A stretch of 64,000 bases of DNA from Fusarium oxysporum f. sp. lycopersici 4287 (GCF_000149955.1 NC_030987.1:5214853-5278852); one strand, 5' to 3'. Shown: positions 22,758-34,399, numbered from the stretch's first letter. Made by a program: numbers and translations. The notes: generated by a model not told the origin, from the letters alone.

Positions 22758-23914
22758 GGGGGCTCTCCGGTTAGGCGCTAACTGACTTGTGAAGATTACT
22801 GGCAGTTTAGTGCCAACCACGTCCATTTTAGATTGACGACGTTGAAGGGGATGTCCCTGCAATGTGGGGAACCCCATCCGGCGAATATCTTTCAACTGAG
22901 TACGACCTACCACTTGTGGTGCATGCGAGTGACTTGTCACCCCGCCGCCGGATCAAGTGCCGGCCGCAGATCACGATCTATTGAAGCCTGGATCCCCACC
23001 CAGAAGCCAAGAGTCTGGTTCGTGGGCCGATCTGCACTAACGATCGTGAGAGTTGACGCCGTCTCCTCTAGTGTTGTTTATCCCAATTACAGAATTCGTC
23101 GTGGCTTTCCTCAGGCACAAAGCGTTTGACATGTGCCTCGCTCAGTGCCAGGGAAGCTGTATGCGTGTACCGACCAGTTAAGTTTGATTTATCGATCGGG
23201 TTCAAATTACCGAGTCCCTAACTCCCATTACTGTCCTGCGACCAAATAGGAGTTGTTAGTGACGGGTATCACCAGCAAACGCAGATGGTAACTGCGATCC
23301 TATTCGGTGATGGACTTGCTAGCATTGCTGATGAGTCAGTAAGAATCAGGATGGGCGTTGGCTTCTAACACTGACTGGTAAGCAAGCGGTCTGTGGATAC
23401 ATCATGCTTTAAGGCGCACGGTCACAATGACGTCTGATGGTAACGCCTCAGCCACGAAAGTGATCCACACAGTTTCGCTTATGAGCTTGGCAACTAGTCC
23501 GGGAAGGTCCGTTCAGCCACGAACTTGGATTCCAGCCGTCGTGCACCGTCACTGTCTCTTCTGAGACAAGCGATGACCAGGCTGGAAAGAACAAGACAAG
23601 AACCACATGGGCTTGGCGAGATCAAGGCAACAACTAGCGAGATGTATGTATTTTTAACTCATAGAGCCCTCTGGGCAATGGCCTACCCGGGCGTAATAGA
23701 CTTGTGTGTGTGTCTCTTCTGTCATCCATAACCAAGCCAAAGCGGCGGGTCGAAAATCACCATTTCTTAGTGCTAACAGTTCTTGCGATCTTTCGATACA
23801 TAAATATGACTAAAGCTCCTCACCCTATCCTGAATCCTCGCTGACGACCTTTCCTGCCGCTTTTCCTAAACCTGTATTGAAGCATTCTTGGTCAGTCTAT
23901 CGCCTAAAGCCAAC
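22758..23914. other. intergenic stretch, no gene seen
   Basis: Several short frames, none convincing. The right end is the likely promoter and 5' UTR of the membrane-protein gene. Confidence 0.45.
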
Positions 23915-25005
23915 ATGGGATCTAGGGGATTCGGAGCGCCGGTATACTCTCTTGAAATCCCAAGTATTTACTTTGGCATCACGATAGGGTTTGTCATTTT
24001 AACCAGCATAAAAGCTGCGCAACAGTCGTTTGCCATCCACAAGAGAACAAGGTCATTCTTTAACCTCTACACTTGGATGTAATCGTTCTCATTCCTTGGA
24101 TAATTTAGGGTTAACATTAACTTCCTCAAGGGTATGGACCCTACTCTTGGCCAATCTCCTTCAAGCCGTCATCAATTGGCTATACGTTCGGGGTGACCTG
24201 AAGGGAAGGTGCGTCGATCGTTCATAAGCCCTTCCGCCATCTTAATGAGTTACTGACAGACACACGTGAGTAGCTTTGGCTTCTTTTTTGGGAGCGTCAT
24301 CCTCTGGACCTTCAGACACAGCTAGCCTTGCAGATCATTGCGAATCGGCTGGGCCTGGTTATGGTTAACAAGAAGAGAGCCAAGTACTTGAAATTATCTC
24401 TCCTTGTTGCCGTCGGCCTAGTTAACATTGCAGTTGCCTGCATATGGATACCTGCCCGGCTGACCCGGTCTAAAAAAATGCTGCACATTAATGACATCTG
24501 GGACCGTACCGAGAAGGTGCTCTATCTGCTGATGGACCTTGCCCTGAATTCAGCTTTTCTCCATAAGGTCAAGCGCGAACTGATAGCCGACGGCCTGATA
24601 AAATATAAGCTGCTCTTTAACTTCAATGTCAGCGTCGTTGTCATCTCTCTATCCATGGACGTAGGTACCGTCAGAGTTTCCGCATCTTATGGAAGTAGAG
24701 CTAACTGCTTATTGCAGATCCTAATAATAGTCATGATGTCGTTGCCGAACCCTTTCCTCTACGCCGTTTTTCATCCAGTTGCTTATAGTGTCAAACTTAT
24801 CATTGAAATCATGATGGCCGATCTAATTGCGAAGATCGTCCGGAGCCAGAACGAGCTAAACAGTTACCAGAGCGCTGCCAATACCAACAGCACCAGGGTT
24901 CCTGAGCTGCGCAGGTGGGATCACACTGCCAACGGCAGTGAGATCTGCAAGGCAGAAGCGTCGACTGCCCACTGTACAACGGATGTGGTGTTGAGACAAG
25001 CTTAG
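23915..25005 (+). pseudogene. fungal seven-helix integral membrane protein, one frameshift
   Basis: Exons fit at 23915-24078, 24131-24208, 24274-24660 and 24718-25005, with GT-AG introns of 52, 65 and 57 bases. Seven hydrophobic helices follow in order: IYFGITIGFVILTSI, TLLLANLLQAVINWLYV, FGFFFGSVILWTF, LSLLVAVGLVNIAVACIWIP, VLYLLMDLALNSAF, LLFNFNVSVVVISLSMD and FHPVAYSVKLIIEIMMADLI. The pattern matches an uncharacterised fungal membrane family as recalled (VNKKxAKxLKLSLL, LFNFNxxxVVLSxSMD). No ligand or enzyme function is known to me. In exon 3 the frame breaks near 24313: WTF and QTQLALQII are joined only if one base is added. Either it is a recent pseudogene or there is a single base-call error. 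Confidence 0.65.
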
Positions 25006-25059
25006 GCATACTGCTGTTCATAGGATCCCTAGTAGTCAATAACAAAATCAATTGTAACG

Positions 25060-25165
25060 TACACGATAAGCAGAACTTATCGTGGGGTCGTTTTGCGGAG
25101 TAATTTCGGGAAATCGTATGTGATTACATAACTACCATCTGATAAGTGCCCGGCGCTGCGCAGGC
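25060..25165. repeat. palindromic DNA resembling a pogo element end
   Basis: A perfect hairpin ACGATAAG-CAGAA-CTTATCGT (25063-25083) is followed by TTTTGCGG and, about 60 bases on, by CTGATAAGTGCCCGGCG. A similar arrangement (CTGATAAGT...ACTTATCAGG, TTTTTGCGGGAAATAA) begins the pogo element at 29633. It could be a small pogo-derived repeat; the similarity is short. Confidence 0.3.
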
Positions 25166-25469
25166 CAATAACTCGATGTTTTGTAGCCTAATCGAGGCCA
25201 TTCCGGGGCTGGGAGACAGCTACGCTCCGGCGGTGCTTTTGGTTCAAGAGCAGCGCCGTATAGGCTACCGTGCGCCGAGATATTTGCGTGTGCAGCGCCT
25301 GGAAGGAATTGGGGGAAGGGGGGGCTAGGCTTTGCTGCAAGGACTACGAGATAGCAATGCGCTGATGCTGTAGATCTTTAATCTTTAAAAATACGCCCTC
25401 TAGGTAAATAGATGCATACGAGATAGGTATCATCATATAAATATATAAAGATCCTACCTAATAGCCGGC
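25166..25469. other. non-coding stretch, no feature seen
   Basis: No gene supported. It lies immediately 3' of the Crypton frame. Confidence 0.4.
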
Positions 25470-27764
25470 TTACTGTTGATAAGGGGTGGTCTGCCTCCTC
25501 CCTAGCCGAGTCCGACGCCCCCGATGGCCATGGCCCTGGCTCCGAATCGGCCTTGGTCCCGGCCCCGGTCCTGCACTATCGGGCACGGGGGTCCCTACCT
25601 GTACCCGTATCTGGCCCTGGCCTCGCCGGCGGCGCTGTTTGAGCTCGTCGACGAGCTAGTTCAAGCTCTGACCAGCGCATAAGAGCTCTAGCTCTGTAAT
25701 GGCCTCTTCCTTATTCTTACTGGACGCCGTACGGGCCAAGAGGTCATCCTAGATCACCTTCCGGCGATAGAACTGCACCCTGACCCTATTCCCTGGGCGC
25801 TAGCGGCTTCCCTATGTCTCTTCTAGCACCTGTATAGCAGGCTGACCTGTAATCCCTTCCTCCTACTCCTTCCAGACGTCCCGCACTGTGAAGGCCTTGG
25901 CCAGGGCTGTAACGACGGGCATGTCTGGTGCTAGAGGCTCTGGCGCCAGAGCTAGAGCCGGAGCCGTATCGAAGTTCAAGGTAGGAGCTGTCAACGGCGC
26001 CAGCGACACTGCTGGCCCGGCCCCAAAGTGGCCGGTAAAGGTGATAGGGACCTTTCCCTGGAGGAGGGCATTGAGGCCGCCCTGAATTCCTTCTAGCCGG
26101 GCCTCTAGCCGGATGGCCAGCCGCTGGCTATTATGTAAGACGGCCTCGCGCGTGCTCGCCAATACGCCGCTTAGCTCTGGCAGTGCGCGTTATATAAGCA
26201 GGCTTAATGGCTCTGTAGCCCCTACTGCGTCGGAGTGAACGGCGACGGCGAACTTATCCTATTTAGGCCTGTTAAAAGGGGCATAGGCAAAGAAGGGTAG
26301 CAACAGGTAGCGAGGCTGTAATACAGCCAGGTCCTATAATAGTATTATATGCAGGCGCTGCATAAGCTTAAGGAAGCTGTCGGCGGCTAGGTTGTTGTCG
26401 TCGAGGCCGCCTTCTGCCTAGCATTATCGGCATGCATAAGCCTTAAAGCGAGGCTCCTACTCCTTGATCTATGGCCAGAGCTGTATTTATAAGATGTATA
26501 GGGGCTCGTGGGCTGCATGTACGAGGAAGTAGTCCCCTGGTGATGCCAAGAAGCCGGCGATAATATGCATAAACTGGCGCGGTAGGTGCGTCTTCTTTGA
26601 TGCTATAAGGCCAGCAGCACCGAAGATATGCCAGGTCTCTTATAGCTGCGTCGGGTATGCAAGCTCCTGCTTGCAGTCCTGTCTGATAAGAACCTTGATC
26701 TAATACCAGTCCTGGCGGCGCCGGAAGGACAGGGACGGCTTGCCGGCGATATGCCAGCGCCAGAAGAAGAACTATACTAAGGCCCCTTGCATATAGAATA
26801 AGGGGTCCTTATGCCGGAGGGCACCTATAAACTCTTTCTTTGCCGTCTTATTTAGCTTACTATCTGCAAAAGGGTAATAAGATAGCTACAGGGGGTCAGG
26901 CCTTCTAAAGACAGATAGTCAAGTAGAGACAGGTCTGTAAGCTCTATCTTACGGCGGTTTTCCCCTGTAAGAGGTAGTAGTGGCCAAATAAGAGGTCGAC
27001 TTGCGTATAGAGGTTTTGCGGCATATATGCGGCCCTGCTGAGAAGGAGATCCTAGACCCGGAGCCATTTATTGGGTAAATAGCCGGCCTGGATCCCGTCG
27101 GTTTTGCGGCCTTTAAAGGAGGCGCGGTTCATGCTTCCCCTGCTGCTGGCCGCATTACTTAAGGAAGCCTTGTACGGCGGCGCCCCGGGGGTTTTTAGTG
27201 TTTGCGTTACTATGGGCTACCTAGAGCCGCTAGAGCTTAATAATAGCCGCGATATAGGCGTTAATAGTGCCCCTTATAAGCAGAGATCCTTCGGTAAGGT
27301 CTGCTGTAGCCGGCATAAGGGCCGTGGGTGGCATATAGCCCTCGCGGTTATCTACAAGTAGCTCGGCGGCATCGGCCAGGGGGACCTCTAGGGCTTCGGC
27401 TAGGCTTTCGGCCTCTGCCAAGGCCGCGGCCTTAAGCTGCCCCTGTTCGAGCTGCCGCCGTAACTATATAGCCTTTCCTTTGCCCTTGCCCTTACCCCGT
27501 GCCCGTGGTTTCTTTTGCAGCAGGGCAACCTATTATAAAAGGATATCCTCTTTAAGCCATGCTGCTAGCTTATCTGGAGTTATAAGCTTGCTGTCGGGCC
27601 AGCTATAAAGTAAGCCGTCTGCCGCAGCCTAAGGCATACAGCACCAGGCCTATAAGTTCTTGTTTATTAGCCGCCTATGGGACTCTACGTAAAAAAAAAA
27701 GAAATAAGGGCAAAGGGGAAAAGAGAGGGCGGCGGCCAGGGGAACGCATCTTCCACTCCTGCTG

Positions 27765-27772
27765 CTTTGCAG
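27765..27772. repeat. 8-bp target-site duplication, left copy
   Basis: CTTTGCAG immediately precedes the inverted end of the short hAT element and is repeated exactly at 28370-28377. An 8-bp duplication is diagnostic of hAT insertion. Confidence 0.92.
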
Positions 27773-28369
27773 TAGGGTTCCGTTTTTGACCGTCAAAAAC
27801 CGTTCTTGACCGTCAAATTCCTAAAGGGGGTTTTTGGCGGTAATTTACGTCAAAAACTCTCCCATTTTAGGCTTAGTGAGTGGCCATATTAGGATTAGCT
27901 GGTGTACGGAATAGGTTTAGCGCGTCAAATAACCGATGCAGCACACAAATTATCACCAAATTCCCTTCTGCGCTCTGTTCCTTCACAGCGTTCCTTTAGT
28001 GCTACGAACTACCTTCATTGTAAGCTTCGGAATCGGCTTAGTCCACTTAGCACCGATAAGGTCACTTTCATCTATATGAACAGTCGGGTGCTAAAGAGGC
28101 TCAAGACGGTCAAAGATAATCCGGCAGAACCGAATGGTTGGGAGACAGTTGACGTTGCTTGGCTGATAAAGATAGAAAACGCCTTCCAAGACTCCATTGT
28201 TGTGGATGGCTGGGGTTGGGAAGAGACCGATATGGAAAATAGTGGAGATGAAATGGGCATTGGCCAATGAGAGGTTTTTGACATGCAAAATACCTCGAGG
28301 TTTCTGACGTCAAAAACCTTGGTCAGATAGGTAAATTACCGTTCGGTAAATTACCTCGACGGAACCCTA
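27773..28369 (+). mobile_element. non-autonomous hAT element (597 bp) inside the Crypton
   Basis: The ends TAGGGTTCCGT and ACGGAACCCTA are exact inverted repeats, flanked by CTTTGCAG on both sides. Subterminal GACCGTCAAAAAC and TTACGTCAAAAAC motifs at the left and TGACGTCAAAAACC at the right resemble transposase-binding repeats. The interior keeps a piece of hAT transposase. Its insertion splits the first exon region of the Crypton, so it is younger than the Crypton. Confidence 0.93.
27902..28270 (+). pseudogene. hAT transposase C-terminal remnant within the 597-bp element
   Basis: The frame reads SVPSQRSFSATNYLHCKLRN, then RLSPLSTDKVTFIYMNSRVL, the hAT C-terminal block of a subfamily with (E/Q)RxFSATNxxHxKxRNRLSP. 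Upstream residues are not homologous, and the catalytic part is missing. The element must depend on a full-length relative for movement. There are no stops in this remnant, in contrast to the surrounding Crypton. Confidence 0.75.
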
Positions 28370-28377
28370 CTTTGCAG
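28370..28377. repeat. 8-bp target-site duplication, right copy
   Basis: CTTTGCAG, identical to 27765-27772. Confidence 0.92.
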
Positions 28378-28829
28378 TATAACTCCATGCCGTATTTGCC
28401 GGCTATTTATCCTTCTTCGCCTGAAGGCCCGCCCTCTGGGCGGCACGGGCATGCTCGTCTGCGGCCGTGTATGAGTCGTCTGCGGCCATCTCGGTTAATC
28501 GAGGCCTTTCTACGTGGTGCTTTTTTCCTATCTGGGGCCTGATAATACAAGTCTATTATGCCCGGTAGGCCAACGCCTAATGGGCTCTAAAGCTAAAGGT
28601 ATATACACTTTGCTAGTTATTGCCTTGCTCTCGCTAAGCCTATATAATTCTTACCTTATTCCTTTTAGTCTAGTTATTGCTTTTCTTCTTAGTCCTTGTA
28701 ATTATTAGTAGTAGCAGTTTAACTTAAAGCGTAATTCCTCTAAGTATTTAGTTTCCTATCTTTAGCGGCTAAAGTAATACCTGCTATTAATTATTTAAGG
28801 GCATTATAGGTTATTAGTTAGTATTAATA

Positions 28830-29632
28830 AAATATTACTAGGTTAGTAGTATTCCTGTTATCTCCGTTCTAAGCGACCTGTAGTAATCCTGAACCTGATT
28901 ATAGCCTGCACTGCGTTTATATCTGGCTTCTATTCCTAACCGTCTAATACTGCCTTACCTCCCAGGTAGAAAGAGAGGTTACTGCATTTCTTATTTATAT
29001 ACTAAAATATCTCTTTGCATTATATTATCTATTTTATGCATTAAAAGAGGAAATGCTCTACCGTTTCCTTTGCCTGCCTACATAGGCACTTATCCATCAG
29101 TGCTGCCCTGATCTGATATAGGTAACCGTTTAGTCGCGCTATTCTGGTTCTTAGTTATGCCAGCATGCTGGCCTCTTTCTATAATAATTAATTATATAAT
29201 AGGCAGGTATGTTTACTAGGCAGAGCCGAGTTGACCCTTCTAGAATGCCTACCTACTCTATCTAGTAGCTTCCTCTCTATTTGTAGATCTACCCTTATTT
29301 AATTAATAATTATAGTCTTTGCTTTAATTATTACTCTCTGTGGTATTATATACGGCTCTGTTGCATAATAAGCTGACATCTTGGCTATCTTCTGGATTTT
29401 AAGCTCGCTGTTATATAGTAGCCAGATAAGGTTAACTCTGTTTCTATCTCCTTGAAGCTTCTCTATAGTATTATATATCTCTCGTATATGTCCTTGACCT
29501 GACTGCTGGCGGGGGTTACCTATAGCTTATGCAGCCGATTTGTTACTTGTCGCGATCACAATGACTCGATACTTCATCTCCGGCAGGTAGTTGAGACCAT
29601 GAGCGATCGCTGCCAGTTCGGCTGTGTACGGG
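28830..29632 (-). pseudogene. LINE ORF2 C-terminal relic (RNase H and tail), RIP-decayed
   Basis: The minus strand reads YTAELAAIAHGLNYLPEMKY, then IATSNKSAAQAI-like text (with one stop), RQQSGQGHIREIYNTIEKL, NSELKIQKIAKM, LRTRIARLNGYLYQIRAAL and CLCRQAKETVEHFLF. This is the RNase H domain plus the distal Cys/His region of a LINE ORF2, a different family from the 638-5000 copy. TAG and TAA stops at Gln/Trp positions indicate RIP. It is cut on the right by the pogo element, and no reverse transcriptase remains. Confidence 0.7.
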
Positions 29633-31600
29633 GCCTGATAAGTTGCGGGGAACTTATCAAAAGCACTTATCAGGCGCCGCGCACACGATTTCACGGGCCG
29701 CTTTTTGCGGGAAATAAGTCGTCACGTGGTCTGAGCGAATTACGACGTAATTGCGGGCACTACCACCCCGCCCACCCCCCACACCGCCCGATTGGTGATA
29801 GTCTTAACACCAACAGATAGCATCTATGACGTGGATATCTCACGGTTGTAATTCTTATTTAATTAATTCCAAATTTTTAAAATGACTTTAAATATACCTG
29901 ATCGTAAAATGAGAACTTTTCGGGCCATTTTAGACGCCCGTGAGACGAGTATTTGCGCTGCATCAAAGCTGGAGACTATTCCTCGCTCGATATTAAGGGA
30001 TCGGATCAACGGTGCTTAACCGACACAAATAGCATATGAAAAGTTCCTCTCTCTGACTCCTGTACAGGAAAAGGAACTTATTAACCTTATTATACTGCGT
30101 AAGAAGGCGTTCTAGCCTCTTCTGAAGTCAGAGATACACTTATATGCATAGCATCTTGCTGAACTTAACGGTCTTAGACCGCACCTCGGCAAGAACTGGG
30201 TCGATTGTTTCTTTAGGCATCATACGAGTGTTATTTTAAAGCCATCACGACTTATTTCTACTGCAAGAAGGAAGACAGTTACAGAAGAGGGACTCAGGGA
30301 GTATTATCGTGGTCTTCTGGCCATTTGCAGAGTTATCCATAGGCTCAGACCGCATGTATAATCTCGACGAAACTGGAGTCCAAGAAGGGGAGTCTTTGGC
30401 CGGGGTTGTTGCCGGAACGGTCCTGACGACTTCGTCAGAGAAGATACAGTCTGACGCCTCGGCTTGGATCTCAATCCTCGAGACTATATCTGCTACAGGT
30501 CAGCGACTAACCCCGTGTATTGTATATATAGGAAAAACGTCACAGGGCCAGAACTTTGGCGATTTTATTCCTGATTGGAAATACACATGCAGTGAGAAGG
30601 GCTGGAGCAATATGGAGATTCTATTACGGTGGTTTTATAATGTTTTTCTCCCTGAGACGACGCCAAAAGACCTATCACAATGGAGACTTCTCGTCCTAGA
30701 TCAACATAAGACTCATATCTCTGTGGAATTCATGAAGAAGGCATATATAAACAAGGTCTGGCTCAGTTGGCTGCCTTCGCATTCTTCTTATATCACTCAA
30801 CCTCTCGATATAGGCATTTTCGCAGCTCTGAAGAGGTATTATCGAGCTAAGACGGCCGGGATACATACATACAAGGCGACATCCTCTCGGCAGAAACAGA
30901 TCTTCGCAACTGCATATAAAATAGCTTCCAATAAAGCGTTTAGTCAGGATAATATCTGGAATGCATTTAAAGTATCTGGAATTTATCCTGTCGACGTTAA
31001 GAAGGCAGGGTTAAAGTTAAAGCCTAAAGAGCATCGATCCGTGATTTCAAACCCCCTTATAACACCACTAATCCAAGCTCCACAAGGCGATAATATCTTC
31101 GCGACGCCTTCATCCAGTCATGATATTAAAAAACTGCCTTTAAAGGTGAATTAGGCGTCAGAAAACGTGCAAAGGGACATCAGATTAATCCTCAGGAAGG
31201 CAGGCAAGTCCCTCGATCAAAAGATAGCCGAAAACTGCACTAAAGACGAGGCAATCGCGATCATAAGAGCTTGAGAAGCTGCTTAGAGGCCATCCGGCCG
31301 CTCGCAGGTCAATTTTGACCCTAATCAGGCTTTTCCTGATATACCACAATTGATCTCAGCCCGTGATCGGGCTGAAAGGAATACCTGGAAGTTAAATAAC
31401 GAACCAGCTGCAGAGATACGTCCAAAAAAGCGGAAAAAAACACAGACTACTAAGTAGGTATTTTTTAAACGGTATCCAAAAAAGAATTAAATTTAAAGCT
31501 ATATTCGTTGAGAAATAAATTAAATTCGTAATCTAATGCAATTGGAATGAAGCTATCGCGAAGTGGCGGTGTTGGGGCGGGGTGGTGGTGAGATACGTTA
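29633..31600 (+). mobile_element. pogo/Fot1-type DNA transposon relic
   Basis: It begins with a CCTGATAAGT...ACTTATCAGG palindrome (29638-29676 region). Subterminal CACTACCACCCCGCC (about 29758) is inverted at the right as GGCGGGGTGGTGGTG (about 31576). A decayed transposase lies between. The outermost right end was not found and the boundary is approximate. Confidence 0.65.
29882..31457 (+). pseudogene. pogo-type transposase (CENP-B-like HTH + DDE_1), broken
   Basis: The N-terminal part (29882-30357) reads a psq/CENP-B-type helix-turn-helix region (LSLTPVQEKELINLIILRKK, HLGKNWVDCFFRHH) with three in-frame stops. The frame then shifts near 30300. The DDE_1 catalytic core (PF03184) follows: MYNLDETGVQEG (first Asp), LLVLDQHKTHISVEF (second Asp), then WLPSHSSYITQPLDIGIF with the third Asp in PLD. 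A stop at 31152-31154 precedes the typical Lys-rich C-terminus, which continues in frame to 31457. It is inactive, but decay is milder than in neighbouring relics. Confidence 0.85.
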
Positions 31601-32185
31601 GGTCACATAATGTTATTACTGCTGGGGCACAGAGGTCAGAGACTAAAACAGAGATGGGCCGGCATTCCGGATCCCTCGGCTCAAGCCCCCTCAGAGTCTG
31701 CAATTTAAAAAGTAATGCGACACGTCAGCATTACACTCATCGGCTTGATTACTTCGTTTTGACTAATCCTTCAGCCATCGAGGCTTGTCGATTTTGGAAC
31801 CTGATTGACCGGTTTCCTGGGATGACTTTGCCATGATGCGGCGAGAGGGGCTGGTAAATGTCTCAATGTCCACCTCCGAAGCTAAACTGATCCGACCCAC
31901 TTGCTATATCAGGGAGAAAGTGCTGAAAACACTGTGCTTTTATGCCACGTTGGTTTTAAAAAGGTACGAGATTATTGTAGTCAAGTTTAGCAGAGATGCT
32001 GGGCAAAGGGCATCGTGACTAGAAAGAATAGACGTGGCTTAATGTATAAATATTCATAGCAACTCAGGTGGGATAAAAAAAAAAAAAGACAGAGCCGCAG
32101 TCAGCTTCGCATATTAAGAATCATTTCCAGAGCTTATGCTCATTCACGCAGAGGTTTCTCGTCCAGTTTCATCCTTACCCATACC
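31601..32185. other. non-coding stretch upstream of reductase relic
   Basis: No gene. A 13-A run near 32077-32089 lies about 100 bases before the start codon of the next frame. Confidence 0.45.
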
Positions 32186-33214
32186 ATGGCTTCATTCAAC
32201 CTCCCGGCTACGATAAAGGCAGTTCTCCAGCCTAATAAACACTCCCATAAGCTCACTCTATCTGAGCAACCCGTTCCTATGCCTACTCATCCTAAGGATA
32301 TTCTAGTAAAGGTCTATACCACTGCTCCTATTAAGGGCAAGCTTGACTAGGCTATCTGGTTCCCCGGCTTTATACCTAAAAATAAGATCCCTATCCTAGG
32401 GCAGGATCTTACAGGGATTATTATCTCTGCTCCTGCGAACAGCGGCTTCAAGGCTAGTAATAAAATCTACGCTTATATTAATACTGCCTGCCCCGGCGCT
32501 GCAGCCAAGTATGTTCTAGCTTATATACCAGAGCTTATAATAAGGCCCAGGAACCTCAGCTAGGCGGAAATGGCAGCAACTCCTATTAGCATACTAATAG
32601 CATACCAGTCCCTCTTTACATATGGCATATTAGACCCTTTAGCGCTATCAGGCAATATAGCCGCGCAAGATAAAAACGCAAAGATTCGCGTTTTAATTAC
32701 CGCCAGAGCCGGTAGAGTTAGTAGCTAGGCTATCTAGCTTACTTAAGAGGCCAGAGCAGCTGCTATTATAGCTGTTATTAGACTAAAGAATATTAACTTT
32801 ATATAAGAACTTAGTGCAATAGAGGTGCTGGATTATATAAAAGAAAGCATTAGCAACTAGGTGGCTAAGGATGCCAAATCTTGATAGTTTAACCTTATCT
32901 TTAATTATATTAGAGGCCTATTACTTGCCTAATCCTGGTATGCAGTTCGAGATAAGGGAAGCCTTATTAGTGTCTGCGGTATACCAGAGGAGACTTGCCT
33001 ATAAGATATAAAAAAAGAGGTTTATAGCCTATTCTTCGTTATCATGCTACTCGGCAAGGATCTAGATGTTATTATAGGACTATTAGAGGCTAGCAAGCTG
33101 AAGCCAAACATTAACAGCATGGTTAATTTTAGCAAGTTTGCTAAGGCGTGGGATAAGGTAGAGTCAGGGCAAGCAAGAGGGAAGGTTATCATAAAGGTCT
33201 ATAATAAGGCGTAG
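32186..33214 (+). pseudogene. zinc-type medium-chain reductase (quinone oxidoreductase-like), RIP-inactivated
   Basis: From ATG 32186 one uninterrupted reading phase of 342 codons spells an MDR-superfamily NADPH-dependent reductase: MASFNLPATIKAVLQPNKHS, KDILVKVYTTAPIKGK, IPILGQDLTGIIISAP, MAATPISILIAYQSLFTYG, then IRVLITARAGRVSS where the Rossmann GGVGS motif belongs. There are about a dozen stops, nearly all TAG at Gln/Trp positions, and Gly-to-Arg/Ser changes (G-to-A) in the cofactor motif. There is no indel. RIP acts on duplicated DNA, so the parent copy should exist elsewhere in the genome. The substrate is unknown. Confidence 0.8.
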
Positions 33215-34399
33215 TAAGGATACCTTACTAGGTTTTGGGATTGATGTCCTATTTGGCATTAATAATCTTAAATAGTTATACCTAGTCCTAGAAGTTTACC
33301 AACAAGTCACAGACTTTAGCCGTGGAAACGCCTGGTGTCACAACTGTGGGTGCGTGGACTGTAGCAGATCCGCGTTGTTGAAGCTGTGCTAATGTTGATA
33401 AAAACTGCAAATGCGGACATTCTAGTAGCATGGGGGGCTTCACGGGGGCTGTGCACCTATAACGTAGGGTGTAAGCTCCCCCCTAGATTTCGCCCATCCG
33501 GGAAACCGCTCTTCGCGATGTCGTCGTCGAGGTACGTCTCTGCTTTGATGTTGCGTTCTGCAGCGATAGCGACAACAATGATAATGGCCAGTGGGATGGC
33601 ACCGCGTTCGGCTTGACTGGCCGTCACCACCCTGCTCGCCCTTCGTCATAAAGGAAGATCTGCATCAACCCGTATCAACCCACCACGCGATCCGAAGCAA
33701 CCAAGTATCCTAAAATTCCATCTTGTCTGCCACAGCCCTTACGACCTCCCTTCTAACTCACTGGTCACTGCTAATATAAAAGGTCGGCCCAATCCCTGTC
33801 ACTGTTATGCCAATTGTATTGACTTAGCTGCAGCTAAATGCGCTCAGCACTTCCCTCGTCCTGTCCGCCGTCGCGATCCTTGATATTTGCCCCCAAAGGA
33901 GACGCATTTTGGTATTCGATTGTCAGTTATGCCACTCCGACAGAAGCTGAAATTTCGAGGTGGCTCAATTCGCCCCCCCCCCCCCCCCCCCCGGATCCGC
34001 ATCCGGCTCTGTTTCACTGAGGACGGCCGACACCTATGACGCGAATGACGAAGACACCAGGAGCATGGTCGCGCCACCTACCATAGAAATATTCCTTTAA
34101 GATGGCCAAAAGATCGCAGTTGGTTTCAGAGGCTCGTATCTTATAGCAGCGAGTATTTGGCTTTGCTTAGCTCTGTAGTAATGGCATTCAACTTCTTTTG
34201 TCCAGAGTGCAGCCCGTTTCTGAGTTTGGTTCTGTGTCGTTGAATTAATGAGTCTCATGTTATTATTATGACCTTATGATATAGGCTCCTGAATGCAGTT
34301 CATACTGCATTTTTAACAACTCGACACTACCAGCACAGTACTGTAAAGAATACCTTGCTTGGACTCTTTAATCCTAACCGTAACTCGCTCATATTTCAG
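33215..34399. other. intergenic stretch, no gene seen
   Basis: Contains the poly-C tract at 33973-33992. Short frames here have no recognisable motif. Confidence 0.45.
33973..33992. repeat. homopolymer C run
   Basis: Twenty consecutive C bases (G on the other strand), prone to length change and to assembly error. Confidence 0.95.

Larger units (their letters stand above)
25470..28489 (-). pseudogene. Crypton-type tyrosine recombinase (NDC10_II + GCR1_C), RIP-decayed
   Basis: Fungal Cryptons encode a tyrosine recombinase; yeast Ndc10 derives from one. Reading leftward from ATG 28489 (MAADDSYTAADEHARAAQRA), exon 1 precedes the inserted hAT. After it an intron-like stretch ends in a pyrimidine-poor CTTATAG near 27650. 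The body shows a recombinase N-terminal part (INAYIAAIIKL, NPRGAAVQGFL), the NDC10_II region (LEGLTPCSYLITLL, FFFWRWHIAGKPSLSFRRRQ, PRFKAYACR, LQPRYLLLPFFAYAPFNRP) and a C-terminal GCR1_C-type DNA-binding segment (FTVRDVWKEWEEG-like, 25500-25870). The last stop is at 25470-25472. Stops occur almost only where Gln or Trp are expected (TAG), which is RIP-like. The element ends were not defined. Confidence 0.7.

Noticed and set aside
22623..23129. Overlapping frames around the second short repeat
   Set aside because: They are artefacts of GC-rich repeat sequence; no homology recognised.
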